NCBI RefSeq assembly: GCF_021395205.1
Contig: NZ_JAJVCS010000001.1
Coordinates: 620,001 to 684,000, forward strand
Length of the DNA stretch: 64,000 bases
From: Polynucleobacter sp. IMCC 30228
GTDB taxonomy: Bacteria; Pseudomonadota; Gammaproteobacteria; Burkholderiales; Burkholderiaceae
Direction of reading: 5' to 3'
Positions 42,199-51,821 of the stretch are shown here, one piece after another (within the stretch, counting starts at the first letter, position 1; every line of letters starts with the position of its first letter). The position numbers were made by a program, and so were the translations under genes. The notes under the pieces were generated by a model, which was not told where the DNA came from, searched no databases, and worked only from the letters and a program-made list of their open reading frames with translations.

Positions 42199-43840
42199 TT
42201 TCGGTAAGTGTGGTGCCACCCAGCATGCGGGCTATTTCTTCAACCCGTTCAGCGCGGTTTAATAAGCTGACATGAGAGAGGGTCTTTTCTTCCTCCCCGG
42301 CTTTACTAATGGCTTTACTGACTTTTAAGTGTTGATTAGCTTGTGCGGCGACTTGTGGCAAGTGGGTTACACATAAAATTTGATGCGATTCCCCGAGTTG
42401 ACGCAACAAACGACCCACGGTTTCTGCTACTGCCCCACCAATACCAGCATCGACTTCATCAAAAATTAAAGTTGGCGTAAAAGCGGCTTGGCTAGTAATT
42501 ACACTAATGGCGAGGCTAATTCGCGCTAATTCTCCACCTGAAGCCACTTTTGCTAGGGGTCGGGGTGTCGCCCCTGGATGCGCCGCAACTAAAAATTCAA
42601 TTTGCTCTAAGCCGCCCGCACTGCCTTCGGCTAGGGGCAGCAAGCTAATTTGTAATTGTCCACCAGCCATTGATAAACCTTGCATCGCTGCGGTAACCTG
42701 ATTACTTAATTGTTTTGCCATGCTGCTACGTTGTTGCGATAGTTGTTGGGCTAATTGCATAAAATTCGCCTCTGCAGAGGCTACTTGTTTTTTTAATAGA
42801 TCAATATTTTGTGCAGCAGTTAAGGTTGCCAAACTATCTTCAATATCGAGTAATAGTTGCGGCAACTGCTCGGCAGGCACTTTAAATTTGCGCGCAGCAC
42901 TATGCAAGGCTTGCATGCGAGCCTCTGTTTCTCCAAGTCGTTCTGGATCAAGTTCAATTTTTTGCAGATAGCGTGTTAAGCCATGAATCGCTTCATCTAC
43001 CTGAATTTGTGCACCCTCAAGCGTGACGCTAACTTCTACTAGATTACTATCGTGGGTACTCAGGGTTTGAATCTCACTACTAGACTTCGAGAGTACGGTG
43101 GCCACTGAATTTTCAACTTCACTCAAGTTATCAATTACCGCTTGACAGCCACTAATAATTTTTGCCGCATTCGCTAACCGTGCATGATCGCTTTGAACCG
43201 TCAACCACTCGCCTTCTTGGGGCGAGAGCACTTGAAGTTCCTCTAGTTGCCATTCCAAGCGCTCACGCTCACGTTGTCTATCTTGCCCTGCATTTTCAGC
43301 TTGCGTAAGCCTGCGGCGACTCTCGTTCCAGAGGCGAAATTGTTCGGCAACGTTTTTAGCTAAGGTCGTTAGGCCAGCGTGGTGATCGAGTAAATCACGT
43401 TGCGCGCCACCTTTTAGAAGTAGTTGATGGGCGTGTTGACCATGAATATCGACGAGTAAATCGCCAGCTTCACGTAATTGGTTTAAGGTTGCCACACTGC
43501 CATTAATAAAGGCGCGACTACGTCCATTCGTTTCAATACTACGTTTTAAAAGCAGGCTCTCACCCCCATCTTCGATGGGAAAACCTTGCTCATCAAGCCA
43601 ATTTTGGAGGCTTTGTTGCAGTGGTGCTGCAAGTCTAAAAAAGGCACTAATCTCTGCCCGCTTACAGCCCTCGCGTATTTGACTGCTATCGGCGCGCTCC
43701 CCTAAAACTAAACTTAAGGCATCGAGCAAAATCGATTTACCAGCCCCAGTCTCGCCAGTTAAAACCGTAAAACCAGTGGCAAAATCCAATTCAAGTTGGT
43801 CGACGATGACAAAGTCATGCAGCGTGAGTGTTTGCAACAT
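42164..43840 (-). CDS. recN: DNA repair ATPase RecN
   Basis: A 558-residue SMC-like protein in double-strand break repair. Walker A is GETGAGKSILLDALSLVLGERAD at the N-terminus. Central coiled coil about 160-390 includes RQRERERLEWQLEELQVL. The ABC signature is VASGGELARISLAISVI, and Walker B is TLIFDEVDAGIGG. It follows nadK by 23 bases (nadK-recN operon). Expression would be LexA-controlled in some species, but I saw no LexA box upstream. Confidence 0.97.
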   Translation of the reverse strand: MLQTLTLHDFVIVDQLELDFATGFTVLTGETGAGKSILLDALSLVLGERADSSQIREGCKRAEISAFFRLAAPLQQSLQNWLDEQGFPIEDGGESLLLKRSIETNGRSRAFINGSVATLNQLREAGDLLVDIHGQHAHQLLLKGGAQRDLLDHHAGLTTLAKNVAEQFRLWNESRRRLTQAENAGQDRQRERERLEWQLEELQVLSPQEGEWLTVQSDHARLANAAKIISGCQAVIDNLSEVENSVATVLSKSSSEIQTLSTHDSNLVEVSVTLEGAQIQVDEAIHGLTRYLQKIELDPERLGETEARMQALHSAARKFKVPAEQLPQLLLDIEDSLATLTAAQNIDLLKKQVASAEANFMQLAQQLSQQRSSMAKQLSNQVTAAMQGLSMAGGQLQISLLPLAEGSAGGLEQIEFLVAAHPGATPRPLAKVASGGELARISLAISVITSQAAFTPTLIFDEVDAGIGGAVAETVGRLLRQLGESHQILCVTHLPQVAAQANQHLKVSKAISKAGEEEKTLSHVSLLNRAERVEEIARMLGGTTLTETTRRHARELLE

Positions 43841-43863
43841 CTGTTATTCGCTTACTACTAAAA

Positions 43864-44769
43864 TCAAAAGGTCGAAGGATATTCATTCCAATGCAGTTTT
43901 TCCCGCAAGGTTTGATAATCGCTATGGCCGAGTGGATGGAGTAGGGTGATGGATTTATTGGATAGGCGTACTTCGATACGATCACCAATTTGTAAATTGG
44001 TGAGTGATTGCATATCAAAGTTCACAATCACATCGCCACCGCCTGCTACTTCAATGCTGACTATGGCATCTTGTGGCAAAACTATGGGCCGATTAGAAAG
44101 CGCATGTGGGGCAATGGGCACTAAGACAATGCCAGGCACTTTAGGATGCAGAATTGGTCCGCCTGCTGATAAGGCATAGGCGGTTGAGCCAGTAGGTGTC
44201 GAAATTATTAAGCCATCAGAGCGTTGGTTGTACATAAATGAGTCATTGACAGCCACCGCGAGCTCTAACATACCCGAGGTGCCAGAGCGATTAACTACCA
44301 CATCATTTAAAGCTAGCGCTCGATTGATTGTTTGAGAGCCACGCTTGACGACGGCATCTAATAAAGTCCGGGTATCGGCCTCATATTCGCCGCGAATAAT
44401 TTGCGGTAGTACCGTAGCAATATCTTGAATGGGAATATCGGTCATATAACCTAAACGACCCATATTAATTCCGACTAAAGGAACTTGGCTTCCAGCAAGT
44501 TGTCTACCAATGCCGAGCATGGTTCCGTCGCCACCCAATACCACTGTCAAATCAATTGTGCTTGTAAAGTTCTTGAGGACTTGGGTGGGGTATTGCTGCA
44601 ACTCAATATGTTGGGCAGTATCTGCTTCAACAAAAACCGTACAACCCAGCTTGGCAAGTAAGATAGCTAGCTCTTGCAGTCGCTCTCCAATGCCCTCGGC
44701 TTGGTATTTACCAACCAAGGCAATGCGGCGAAAGCGAATTTCAGCTGATTTTGAAGATGGGCTTAACAT
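43864..44769 (-). CDS. nadK: NAD kinase
   Basis: A 301-residue enzyme that phosphorylates NAD to NADP. The GGDGTMLGIGRQLAG motif holds the catalytic Asp, and SDGLIISTPTGSTAYALSAGGPI and NVNFDMQ-type C-terminal strands are family features. A longer in-frame reading extends 67 codons upstream, but it covers hrcA coding sequence and reads as low-complexity nonsense ([14 protein letters not shown]), so I start at the ATG at 44769. It is divergent from hrcA with 37 bases between them. Confidence 0.95.
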   Translation of the reverse strand: MLSPSSKSAEIRFRRIALVGKYQAEGIGERLQELAILLAKLGCTVFVEADTAQHIELQQYPTQVLKNFTSTIDLTVVLGGDGTMLGIGRQLAGSQVPLVGINMGRLGYMTDIPIQDIATVLPQIIRGEYEADTRTLLDAVVKRGSQTINRALALNDVVVNRSGTSGMLELAVAVNDSFMYNQRSDGLIISTPTGSTAYALSAGGPILHPKVPGIVLVPIAPHALSNRPIVLPQDAIVSIEVAGGGDVIVNFDMQSLTNLQIGDRIEVRLSNKSITLLHPLGHSDYQTLREKLHWNEYPSTF

Positions 44770-44806
44770 ATAACGATTAAACCATAGGCATAAAATCACT
44801 TCCAAC

Positions 44807-45826
44807 ATGGATGATCGGTCTCGCGCACTTCTCAAAACCCTAATCGAGCGGTACATCGAGGAGGGGCAGCCCATTGGGTCGCGAACCCTGTCACGCTTCT
44901 CAGGCCTCGATTTATCGGCCGCCACGATTCGTAATGTGATGGCCGATTTAGAGGAGTTGGGTTTGGTCACGAGCCCCCATACTTCTGCTGGGCGGGTGCC
45001 AACCCCCCGTGGCTATAGGCTATTTGTCGATACGATGGTTACGGTTCGGCCCCTTGAGGAGCTCGCATCAAGGGCAATTGAGAAGGGATTACCCCCAAAC
45101 TCACCCCAACAGGTAATAACTTCGGCCGCCGAAATGCTCTCTAATTTGACCCATTTTGCGGGTGTAGTAATGACACCAAAGCGAGCCCAGATATTCAAGC
45201 AAATTGAGTTTTTGCGATTGGGAGAGCGAAAAATACTGTTAATTATGGTTACCCCCGAAGGCGATGTGCAAAACCGCATTTTGCCTACCACCCAAGATTA
45301 CACCCCGAGCCAACTAATTGAGGCAGGTAATTACATTAATGCTCAATTTGCTGGAAAAAGCTTTTCAGAGGTTCGTAAGCGCTTATTGCTGGAGTTAGAT
45401 AAGTTACGCACCGACATCTCAGGCTTAATGGTTTTAGCTCTAAATACTGGGGTTTCTGAGTCAGCCTTTACCCAAAATGATGTAGTCGTTTCGGGCGAGC
45501 GACGTTTACTCAATGTGGGTGACTTAAGCTCGAATTTAGATAAATTACGTAAAATGTTCGATATGCTGGAGCAGAAGTCAGTACTCATGCAGTTGTTGGA
45601 TGTTTCGAGTCACGCTGATGGAATTCAGATTTTTATTGGCGGGGAAAGCGATTTACTTCCCTATGAAGATTTGGCCATTATTAGTGCACCGTATAGCGTT
45701 GATGGGCAAATTGTCGGCACTTTGGGCGTCATTGGCCCAACCCGCATGGCTTATGATCGGGTCATTCCGATCGTTGATATTACTTCCAAGTTATTGTCCG
45801 GGGCTTTAAGCAACCCACTGACTTGA
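44807..45826 (+). CDS. hrcA: heat-inducible transcription repressor HrcA
   Basis: A 339-residue repressor. The N-terminal winged helix (about 1-75) begins [28 protein letters not shown] and contains [18 protein letters not shown] and HTSAGRVPT. The GAF-like dimerisation body follows, and the C-terminus [18 protein letters not shown] is diagnostic. HrcA binds CIRCE elements and is matured by GroEL. I found no CIRCE inverted repeat near this gene or near grpE-dnaK-dnaJ in the window, so its target (probably groESL) lies elsewhere. hemH follows 60 bases later. Confidence 0.97.
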   Translation: MDDRSRALLKTLIERYIEEGQPIGSRTLSRFSGLDLSAATIRNVMADLEELGLVTSPHTSAGRVPTPRGYRLFVDTMVTVRPLEELASRAIEKGLPPNSPQQVITSAAEMLSNLTHFAGVVMTPKRAQIFKQIEFLRLGERKILLIMVTPEGDVQNRILPTTQDYTPSQLIEAGNYINAQFAGKSFSEVRKRLLLELDKLRTDISGLMVLALNTGVSESAFTQNDVVVSGERRLLNVGDLSSNLDKLRKMFDMLEQKSVLMQLLDVSSHADGIQIFIGGESDLLPYEDLAIISAPYSVDGQIVGTLGVIGPTRMAYDRVIPIVDITSKLLSGALSNPLT

Positions 45827-45886
45827 GAATTCTGAGTTAAGCTTGCCCCTTGAATCTAACTTAGCCCATTCATCCGAAGCTTATTT

Positions 45887-46993
45887 GTGAACCTACCATC
45901 CCATTTGCGTGCGACGCAAACTGCGATTCTGTTACTGAATCTAGGCACACCTGAAGCACCAACGCGGCAGGCAGTAGGTCGATATTTACGGGAATTTTTA
46001 TCCGACCCAAGGGTCGTAGAAATTCCTAAATTCGTCTGGTGGCTTTTATTAAATCTGATTATTTTGCCAATTCGCAGTGGCACCTCAGCCAAAAAATATG
46101 CCTCGATTTGGCTTGGTGAGCTCGGCTCACCTTTACTCCACTATTCCCGTTTGCAAGCCCAATCTTTGCAAGCAAAATTCACGCAGCAGAACCAGCCGAT
46201 CGTCGTTGAATTAGCAATGCGTTATGGCAAGCCTTCAATGGCCGAGGTAGTAGAAAAAATGCAGGCACTGGGCACAATTGAACGACTTTTAGTGCTGCCT
46301 TTATATCCCCAGTACTCTGCCACGACCTCAGCTTCAAGCTTTGATGAAATGTTGCGGTTGATGAGCCATTGGCGCAATCAGCCTGAGCTACGCGTGGTCA
46401 AGCATTTCCACGATAACCCTGCCTATATCGATGCCTTACGCCATCGCATTGCGCTTTTTTGGCAACAACACGGGCGCCCAAATTTTGCCGCTGGCGAGCG
46501 ATTGGTGATGTCTTTTCATGGACTGCCAAAACGCAATTTGCTGATGGGTGATCCCTACCATTGCGAATGCTTAAAAACAGGACGTTTATTGGGCGAGGCT
46601 TTAGATCTTGAGCCGGGGCAGTATTTGGTGACTTTTCAATCACGCTTTGGTAAAGCCGAATGGCTAAAGCCCTATACCGCCTTAACCCTTGAGGCGTTGG
46701 GTAAAAGTCGTTGTCCTCGAGTCGATATTGTTTGTCCTGGTTTTCCCTCCGACTGCTTGGAAACCCTAGAAGAAATTGCCATGGAGGGTAAGATTTTGTT
46801 TGAAGAGGCTGGCGGCAATAATTACAACTATATCGCTTGCTTAAATGATAGCCCTCAGTGGATTGAGGCTTTAATGGCGATTGCCCAGGTTCATTTAAGT
46901 GGCTGGCCGGTACTACCAGAAACTCCAGCTGAGTTATGTTTACGCGAAGAACGAGCCACGGCAGCAATGGCTCGTCTGGCAAGCGATAATTGA
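45887..46993 (+). CDS. hemH: ferrochelatase
   Basis: A 368-residue enzyme that inserts Fe2+ into protoporphyrin IX, the last step of haem synthesis. The conserved active-site His is in LVMSFHGLPKRNL, and LLNLGTPEAPT, PLYPQYSATTSAS, TFQSRFGKAEWLKPYT and CPGFPSDCLETLEEI are all family motifs. It starts at GTG 45887. The last cysteine-containing section is not extended into a 2Fe-2S site. It lies between hrcA and grpE, the common arrangement in Burkholderiales. Confidence 0.97.
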   Translation: MNLPSHLRATQTAILLLNLGTPEAPTRQAVGRYLREFLSDPRVVEIPKFVWWLLLNLIILPIRSGTSAKKYASIWLGELGSPLLHYSRLQAQSLQAKFTQQNQPIVVELAMRYGKPSMAEVVEKMQALGTIERLLVLPLYPQYSATTSASSFDEMLRLMSHWRNQPELRVVKHFHDNPAYIDALRHRIALFWQQHGRPNFAAGERLVMSFHGLPKRNLLMGDPYHCECLKTGRLLGEALDLEPGQYLVTFQSRFGKAEWLKPYTALTLEALGKSRCPRVDIVCPGFPSDCLETLEEIAMEGKILFEEAGGNNYNYIACLNDSPQWIEALMAIAQVHLSGWPVLPETPAELCLREERATAAMARLASDN

Positions 46994-47002
46994 GTTGCGC
47001 TA

Positions 47003-47030
47003 CTTGAAAAAGGGGATCTTATCCCCAACT
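47003..47030 (+). promoter_or_regulatory. sigma-32 heat-shock promoter for grpE
   Basis: CTTGAAA (47003-47009), a 13-base spacer, then CCCCAACT (47023-47030), a close match to the RpoH consensus. The predicted start near 47036-47038 gives a leader of about 37 bases before grpE. An inverted repeat GGGGAT-CTT-ATCCCC (47012-47026) fills the spacer and enters the -10 element. Confidence 0.85.
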
Positions 47031-47074
47031 AACTGTCTTACCCAAGCGATGATTATTGTGAGTGAAGATTATTT

Positions 47075-47644
47075 ATGACCCAAGCCAAACCGGATACCCA
47101 AACCCCCGAGCCCTTGCCAGACGATATCAACCCTGTCCAACCTATTGATATACAAGATAGGGCGCCAGATGCCACTAGTGTCAGTGGCGTGCCTGCGGCA
47201 GAAGTGGCCGAGCTGAATCAAAAATTAAGCGAAATGCACGATAACTTTTTACGCGCTAAAGCGGAAGGGGAAAATATTCGTCGCCGAGCCGCCGAAGACA
47301 TCGCTAAAGCCCATAAGTTTGCCATTGAAAATTTTGCTGAGCACCTGATTCCTGTGGCCGATAGCTTACATGCTGCATTAGCAACTGAGGCAGTTGATGC
47401 AAAGGGGTTTAAAGAAGGTCTTGATATCACCTTAAAGCAATTGGCCTCGGCCTTTGAGAAAGGTCGCATAGCAGAAATTAACCCAGCGACTGGCGACAAG
47501 TTTGACCCCCATTTGCATCAGGCCATTGCGATGGTGCCTGCAGATCAAGACCCAAATACGGTGGTTAGTGTCCTGCAAAGGGGATATTCTTTGGCAGACC
47601 GAATCCTGCGCCCAGCCCTAGTTACTGTGAGCGAAACCAAGTAG
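47075..47644 (+). CDS. grpE: nucleotide exchange factor GrpE
   Basis: A 189-residue co-chaperone that releases ADP from DnaK. A disordered acidic and Pro-rich N-terminus (1-45) precedes a long coiled coil (about 45-100, [26 protein letters not shown]) and the C-terminal beta domain ([39 protein letters not shown]). It has its own sigma-32 promoter and precedes dnaK by 160 bases. Confidence 0.97.
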   Translation: MTQAKPDTQTPEPLPDDINPVQPIDIQDRAPDATSVSGVPAAEVAELNQKLSEMHDNFLRAKAEGENIRRRAAEDIAKAHKFAIENFAEHLIPVADSLHAALATEAVDAKGFKEGLDITLKQLASAFEKGRIAEINPATGDKFDPHLHQAIAMVPADQDPNTVVSVLQRGYSLADRILRPALVTVSETK

Positions 47645-47661
47645 GGCAGGGGAGATCGGGC

Positions 47662-47693
47662 CCTAAAAAAGCCAAAAAAGACCTAAAAAAGCC
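47662..47693. repeat. phased A-tracts and direct repeat upstream of the dnaK promoter
   Basis: CCTAAAAAAGCC occurs at 47662-47673 and again at 47682-47693. Three runs of six As (47665-47670, 47674-47679, 47685-47690) have centres 9 and 11 bases apart, close to the helical repeat. They lie directly upstream of the dnaK -35 (47704), where curved DNA or an UP-like element would act. Confidence 0.6.
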
Positions 47694-47703
47694 TGTTTTA
47701 GGG

Positions 47704-47731
47704 CTTGAATTTAGCTTATTTGCCCCCATTT
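47704..47731 (+). promoter_or_regulatory. sigma-32 heat-shock promoter for dnaK
   Basis: CTTGAAT (47704-47710), a 13-base spacer, then CCCCATTT (47724-47731), a near-perfect RpoH consensus. The predicted start near 47738 gives a leader of about 67 bases. A 9-bp inverted repeat (GCCCTAAAA at 47660-47668 and TTTTAGGGC at 47696-47704) ends at the first base of the -35. Confidence 0.9.
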
Positions 47732-47804
47732 GATGAATAAGAGATGATTTACAAATTCATTTAAGCAGCAGTATTTACCTAGCAATTATTTATTTGGAGC
47801 AGAT

Positions 47805-49757
47805 ATGGGAAAGATTATTGGGATTGACTTGGGTACCACGAACTCGTGTGTTTCGGTGGTTGAAAATAACGCCCCCAAGGTAATTGAAAACGCTGAAGGT
47901 GGTCGGACGACCCCGTCAATTATTGCTTACGCCGAGGACGGTGAAGTATTGGTGGGTGCGCCCGCTAAAAGACAGTCGGTGACCAATCCTAAAAACACGA
48001 TTTATGCAGTCAAGCGTTTAATGGGTCGAAAATTTACCGATGCCGAGGTACAAAAAGACATCACCTTGATGCCTTATGAAATTGTGCAAGCGGATAACGG
48101 TGATGCATGGGTTGAGGCGCGCAGCAAAAAAATGGCGCCACAACAAGTTTCAGCTGAAATTCTGCGCAAAATGAAAAAGACGGCTGAAGATTATTTGGGC
48201 GAGGAAGTCACTGAAGCAGTTATTACTGTGCCAGCGTATTTCAATGATAGTCAACGTCAAGCAACTAAAGATGCGGGCCGCATTGCTGGTTTGGATGTGA
48301 AGCGAATTATTAATGAGCCCACTGCTGCAGCACTGGCATTCGGACTCGACAAACAAGATAAAGTCGATCGCAAAATTGCGGTATATGACCTTGGTGGCGG
48401 TACTTTTGACGTTTCAATTATTGAAATTGCCAACGTTGACGGTGAAAAGCAATTTGAAGTTTTATCAACGAATGGCGATACCTTTCTTGGCGGCGAAGAT
48501 TTTGACCAACGTATTATCGATTGGATCATTGCAGAATTTAAGAAAGAACAGGGCGTCGATTTAAGTAAAGACGTATTAGCTTTACAGCGCTTAAAAGATG
48601 CAGCTGAAAAAGCCAAGATTGAGCTTTCCTCTGCTCAACAAACTGAAATTAACTTACCATACGTGACCGCGGATGCGAGCGGTCCTAAGCATTTAAATTT
48701 GAAACTAACCCGCGCTAAGCTCGAGTCATTAGTTGAAGGTCTGATTGACCGTACTCAAGGCCCTTGCGAAATGGCAATTAAAGATGCTGGGGTTTCGATT
48801 GGTGATATCGATGACGTGATTTTGGTCGGTGGCCAAACCCGCATGCCTGCTGTGCAAGATAAAGTCAAAGCCATTTTTGGTAAAGAGCCACGCAAAGATG
48901 TGAACCCCGATGAGGCGGTTGCTGTTGGCGCAGCGATTCAGGGTTCGGTGCTATCAGGCGATCGTAAAGACGTACTCTTGCTTGATGTCACCCCGCTCTC
49001 TTTGGGAATTGAAACCCTTGGCGGCGTGATGACCAAGATGATTCTAAAAAATACGACTATTCCGACCAAGCATTCTCAGGTTTATTCCACTGCTGAAGAT
49101 AATCAACCTGCGGTCACCATTAAGTGCTTTCAGGGTGAGCGTGAAATGGCCAGCGCCAATAAATTATTGGGTGAGTTTAATTTAGAAGGTATTCCACCTG
49201 CGCAACGTGGCTTGCCACAAATTGAAGTGACTTTTGATATTGATGCCAATGGTATTTTGCATGTCACCGCAAAAGACAAGGCTTCAGGCAAAGAAAATAA
49301 AATTACCATTAAAGCGAACTCAGGTTTAACCGAAGATGAAATTCAACGCATGGTGAAAGATGCTGAAGCCAATGCGGTGGAAGATAAAAAAATGCTTGAG
49401 TTGGTCACTGCGCGTAATACCGCAGATGCTTTAGCGCATTCAACCAAGAAAACCTTAGAAGAACACGCCGCTACTTTAGATGCCGGTGAAAAAGAGGCGA
49501 TTGAAACGGCTTTGAAGGCCTTAGAAGAGGCCATTAAGGGTAGCGATAAGGCTGATATTGAAGCCAAGTCGGAGGCTCTTGGTAAGGCAGCGCAAAAGCT
49601 GGGCGAGAAAGTACAAGCGGCTGAGCAAGCTAAGGCGGCTGGCGCTGCCGCAGGTGCCGCAGGGGCAACGGGTAGTGGTGCAGCTGGAGGTCCTGGCGCT
49701 GCGCCCGACGCGGATGTGGTTGATGCTGAATTTAAAGAGGTTGATGAGAAGAAGTAA
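47805..49757 (+). CDS. dnaK: molecular chaperone DnaK (Hsp70)
   Basis: A 650-residue Hsp70. ATPase domain signatures: [14 protein letters not shown] (phosphate 1), [13 protein letters not shown]-type segment [17 protein letters not shown] (phosphate 2) and [14 protein letters not shown]. The linker is [16 protein letters not shown]. The substrate-binding beta domain and helical lid (from about 505) follow, ending in an Ala/Gly-rich tail and [16 protein letters not shown], the beta-proteobacterial form of the conserved acidic end. It works with DnaJ and GrpE, encoded either side. Confidence 0.98.
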   Translation: MGKIIGIDLGTTNSCVSVVENNAPKVIENAEGGRTTPSIIAYAEDGEVLVGAPAKRQSVTNPKNTIYAVKRLMGRKFTDAEVQKDITLMPYEIVQADNGDAWVEARSKKMAPQQVSAEILRKMKKTAEDYLGEEVTEAVITVPAYFNDSQRQATKDAGRIAGLDVKRIINEPTAAALAFGLDKQDKVDRKIAVYDLGGGTFDVSIIEIANVDGEKQFEVLSTNGDTFLGGEDFDQRIIDWIIAEFKKEQGVDLSKDVLALQRLKDAAEKAKIELSSAQQTEINLPYVTADASGPKHLNLKLTRAKLESLVEGLIDRTQGPCEMAIKDAGVSIGDIDDVILVGGQTRMPAVQDKVKAIFGKEPRKDVNPDEAVAVGAAIQGSVLSGDRKDVLLLDVTPLSLGIETLGGVMTKMILKNTTIPTKHSQVYSTAEDNQPAVTIKCFQGEREMASANKLLGEFNLEGIPPAQRGLPQIEVTFDIDANGILHVTAKDKASGKENKITIKANSGLTEDEIQRMVKDAEANAVEDKKMLELVTARNTADALAHSTKKTLEEHAATLDAGEKEAIETALKALEEAIKGSDKADIEAKSEALGKAAQKLGEKVQAAEQAKAAGAAAGAAGATGSGAAGGPGAAPDADVVDAEFKEVDEKK

Positions 49758-49783
49758 TCCACCTCAACACGAAGAAGTAAACA

Positions 49784-49808
49784 ACAAGTCGGCCCTGTGC
49801 CGACTTGT
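49784..49808 (+). terminator. dnaK-dnaJ intergenic hairpin (partial terminator or mRNA structure)
   Basis: A perfect 10-bp stem: ACAAGTCGGC (49784-49793), loop CCTGT, GCCGACTTGT (49799-49808). It is followed by GCCGTTTTAA, so the U-run is short. It probably lowers read-through into dnaJ or stabilises the dnaK message. Confidence 0.6.
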
Positions 49809-49839
49809 GCCGTTTTAATGAAGTTGAAAGGATGGGTCT

Positions 49840-50979
49840 GTGGCGACCAGTAAACGCGATTATTACGATGTGCTTGGGGTCTCGAGAAGTGCAAGTGAAG
49901 AGGATATTAAAAAAGCCTATCGCAAATTAGCGATGAAGCATCATCCCGATCGCAACCCCGATAATCAGGGTTCAGAGGCTAAGTTCAAAGAGGCCAAAGA
50001 GGCCTATGAAGTGTTAACCGATTCTCAAAAGCGGGGCGCTTATGACCAATATGGTCATGCTGGTATTGATCCTAGTATGGGAGGAATGGGCGGCTTTGGA
50101 GGTGGCGCGACCGGCGGTTTTGCAGATGCTTTTGGCGACATTTTTGGCGACATTTTTGGCCAGTCTGGCGGACGCAATACGGGTGGACCTCAAGTCTATA
50201 AAGGCTCCGACCTGCGTTACAACATGGAAGTGTCCTTAGAACAGGCAGCAGAAGGATATTCAACGCAAATTCGCGTTCCAAGTTGGAGCGATTGCAAGCA
50301 TTGCAAAGGCAATGGCGCGGAGCCTGGTACAAAAGTAGAAGATTGCCCTACTTGTGATGGTCGCGGACAAGTTCGCGTATCGCAAGGCTTTTTTTCGATG
50401 CAACAAACTTGCCCAAAATGTCGCGGTACAGGGAAGTACACCCCTAAGCCATGCAAACAATGCCAAGGTAGCGGCAAAATTAAAGAACAAAAAACCCTTG
50501 AAATTAAAATTCCTGCGGGCATTGATGATGGCATGCGCGTTCGCTCGGTAGGCAATGGTGAGCCCGGCATTAATGGTGGTCCAGCGGGCGACTTATACGT
50601 CGAAGTGCGGGTCAAAGCGCATCCCGTTTTCGAGCGTGACGGCAGCGATTTACATGTCCAGATGCCAATTTCCTATGCGGCTGCTACGCTTGGCGGTGCA
50701 ATTGAAGTGCCAACTTTATCTGGTCGAGTAGAGTTTCCAGTGCCTGAGGGCACGCAAACAGGCAAGACTTTCCGCTTACGCAATAAGGGTATGAAGGCCT
50801 TAAGATCGGCAGTACTTGGCGATCTTTATGTCCATGTAATTGTGGAAACGCCAGTCAAGTTATCTGAAGAGCAGAAAAAATTACTGCGTCAATTTGATGA
50901 AAATTTAAAGCAGGGCGGTGAAAAGCATAGCCCACATCAGAACGGGTGGGTCGATCGTGTCCGCAGTTTTTTTAGCTAA
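49840..50979 (+). CDS. dnaJ: molecular chaperone DnaJ (Hsp40)
   Basis: A 379-residue class A J-protein. The J domain holds HPD in [11 protein letters not shown]. The G/F region contains GGMGGFGGG and [10 protein letters not shown]. The zinc domain has all four CxxCxGxG repeats ([32 protein letters not shown]). C-terminal substrate domains follow. It starts at GTG with GAAAGGAT upstream. It has no sigma-32 promoter of its own that I can see, so it probably depends on dnaK read-through past the intergenic hairpin. The 3' end overlaps panB by 8 bases. Confidence 0.97.
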   Translation: MATSKRDYYDVLGVSRSASEEDIKKAYRKLAMKHHPDRNPDNQGSEAKFKEAKEAYEVLTDSQKRGAYDQYGHAGIDPSMGGMGGFGGGATGGFADAFGDIFGDIFGQSGGRNTGGPQVYKGSDLRYNMEVSLEQAAEGYSTQIRVPSWSDCKHCKGNGAEPGTKVEDCPTCDGRGQVRVSQGFFSMQQTCPKCRGTGKYTPKPCKQCQGSGKIKEQKTLEIKIPAGIDDGMRVRSVGNGEPGINGGPAGDLYVEVRVKAHPVFERDGSDLHVQMPISYAAATLGGAIEVPTLSGRVEFPVPEGTQTGKTFRLRNKGMKALRSAVLGDLYVHVIVETPVKLSEEQKKLLRQFDENLKQGGEKHSPHQNGWVDRVRSFFS

Positions 50980-51784
50980 AGCCATGTTGCTTTGCGGGGA
51001 AGGTGCCCGCCTTTACTTCCCTGACAAACGCTTTTATGGCTCCCTCAATAGAAGACTCGCCAATTAGAAAGTTTTTGACAAACTTTGCGGGCTTGCCAGG
51101 ACTCATACCAAGCATATCAGGCAAGACTAAAACTTGACCCGAACAATCGACCCCAGCACCAATGCCAATGGTTGGAATAGAAATTTCCGCAGTAATGCGT
51201 TTACCTAAAGAAGCAGGGATGGCTTCCAGTACCAGCATTTGAGCGCCAGCAGCGGCGCACGCTTTGGCTTCGGCCAACATCGCACTAGCAGCATCGGGAA
51301 CTTTACCTTGTACTTTATAACCGCCAAGGATGTGGACCGATTGGGGTAATAAACCCAAATGAGCACAAATTGGCACCCCCCGATCGACTAAAAATTGGAT
51401 AGTTTCGATTTGCCAACGACCCCCTTCAAGCTTCACCATATTGGCGCCGGCGCGCATTAGCTCAGCGGCAGAATCGAGGGCTTGGTGTGGCTCACCATAA
51501 CTGGCAAAAGGCAGGTCGGCAATTAAATACGCTCGGGTATTCGCACGATTAACACAGGCGGTGTGATAAGCCATTTGTGCCACTGTCACGGGTGTAGTGC
51601 TACCGTGGCCTTGCACCACATTACCCAAAGAATCTCCAACTAATATCACATCGACCCCCGCACGATCGACTAAAGCAGCTGCAGTAGCATCGTAAGCGGT
51701 AAGCATGGTGATTTTCTCGCCTTGCGCATACATCGCAAGAAGGGTATTGATTGTTATGGGCATGATGCCATCAGCGTAACTCAT
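50972..51784 (-). CDS. panB: 3-methyl-2-oxobutanoate hydroxymethyltransferase
   Basis: A 270-residue enzyme that makes ketopantoate for vitamin B5. [34 protein letters not shown] is the family signature (metal Asp in GDSLG), followed by [27 protein letters not shown] and IPTIGIGAG. The first seven residues may be extra, as an ATG at codon 8 (MPITINTLL) gives the family-usual N-terminus. It is downstream of folK by 37 bases. panC is absent from the window. Confidence 0.96.
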   Translation of the reverse strand: MSYADGIMPITINTLLAMYAQGEKITMLTAYDATAAALVDRAGVDVILVGDSLGNVVQGHGSTTPVTVAQMAYHTACVNRANTRAYLIADLPFASYGEPHQALDSAAELMRAGANMVKLEGGRWQIETIQFLVDRGVPICAHLGLLPQSVHILGGYKVQGKVPDAASAMLAEAKACAAAGAQMLVLEAIPASLGKRITAEISIPTIGIGAGVDCSGQVLVLPDMLGMSPGKPAKFVKNFLIGESSIEGAIKAFVREVKAGTFPAKQHGFS

Positions 51785-51821
51785 AGGGATGAGTGTAATG
51801 AATTAATGCCCCGTTGGGAGC

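Noticed and set aside
44770-44970. An in-frame upstream extension of nadK by 67 codons
   Set aside because: It lies over the divergent hrcA coding region, reads as Arg/Ser-rich nonsense and has no family similarity; the ATG at 44769 fits.
45849-45870. CTTGAAT followed by CCCATT upstream of hemH, resembling a sigma-32 promoter
   Set aside because: The spacer is only 9 bases, against 13 for the grpE and dnaK sites, so RpoH recognition is unlikely.
46398-46982. A 194-codon open frame antisense to hemH
   Set aside because: No family resemblance; the forward frame is unmistakably ferrochelatase.
44770-47804. CIRCE element (HrcA operator) near hrcA, grpE or dnaK
   Set aside because: No TTAGCACTC-N9-GAGTGCTAA-like repeat found by eye in any of the intergenic regions.
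49343-49894. A 183-codon open frame antisense to dnaK and the start of dnaJ
   Set aside because: It is an Ala/Ser-rich shadow of the Ala-rich DnaK tail, with no motif or ribosome site.
50134-50163. Short tandem repeat in dnaJ ([10 protein letters not shown])
   Set aside because: This is the normal G/F-region motif of DnaJ, not a new repeat element.
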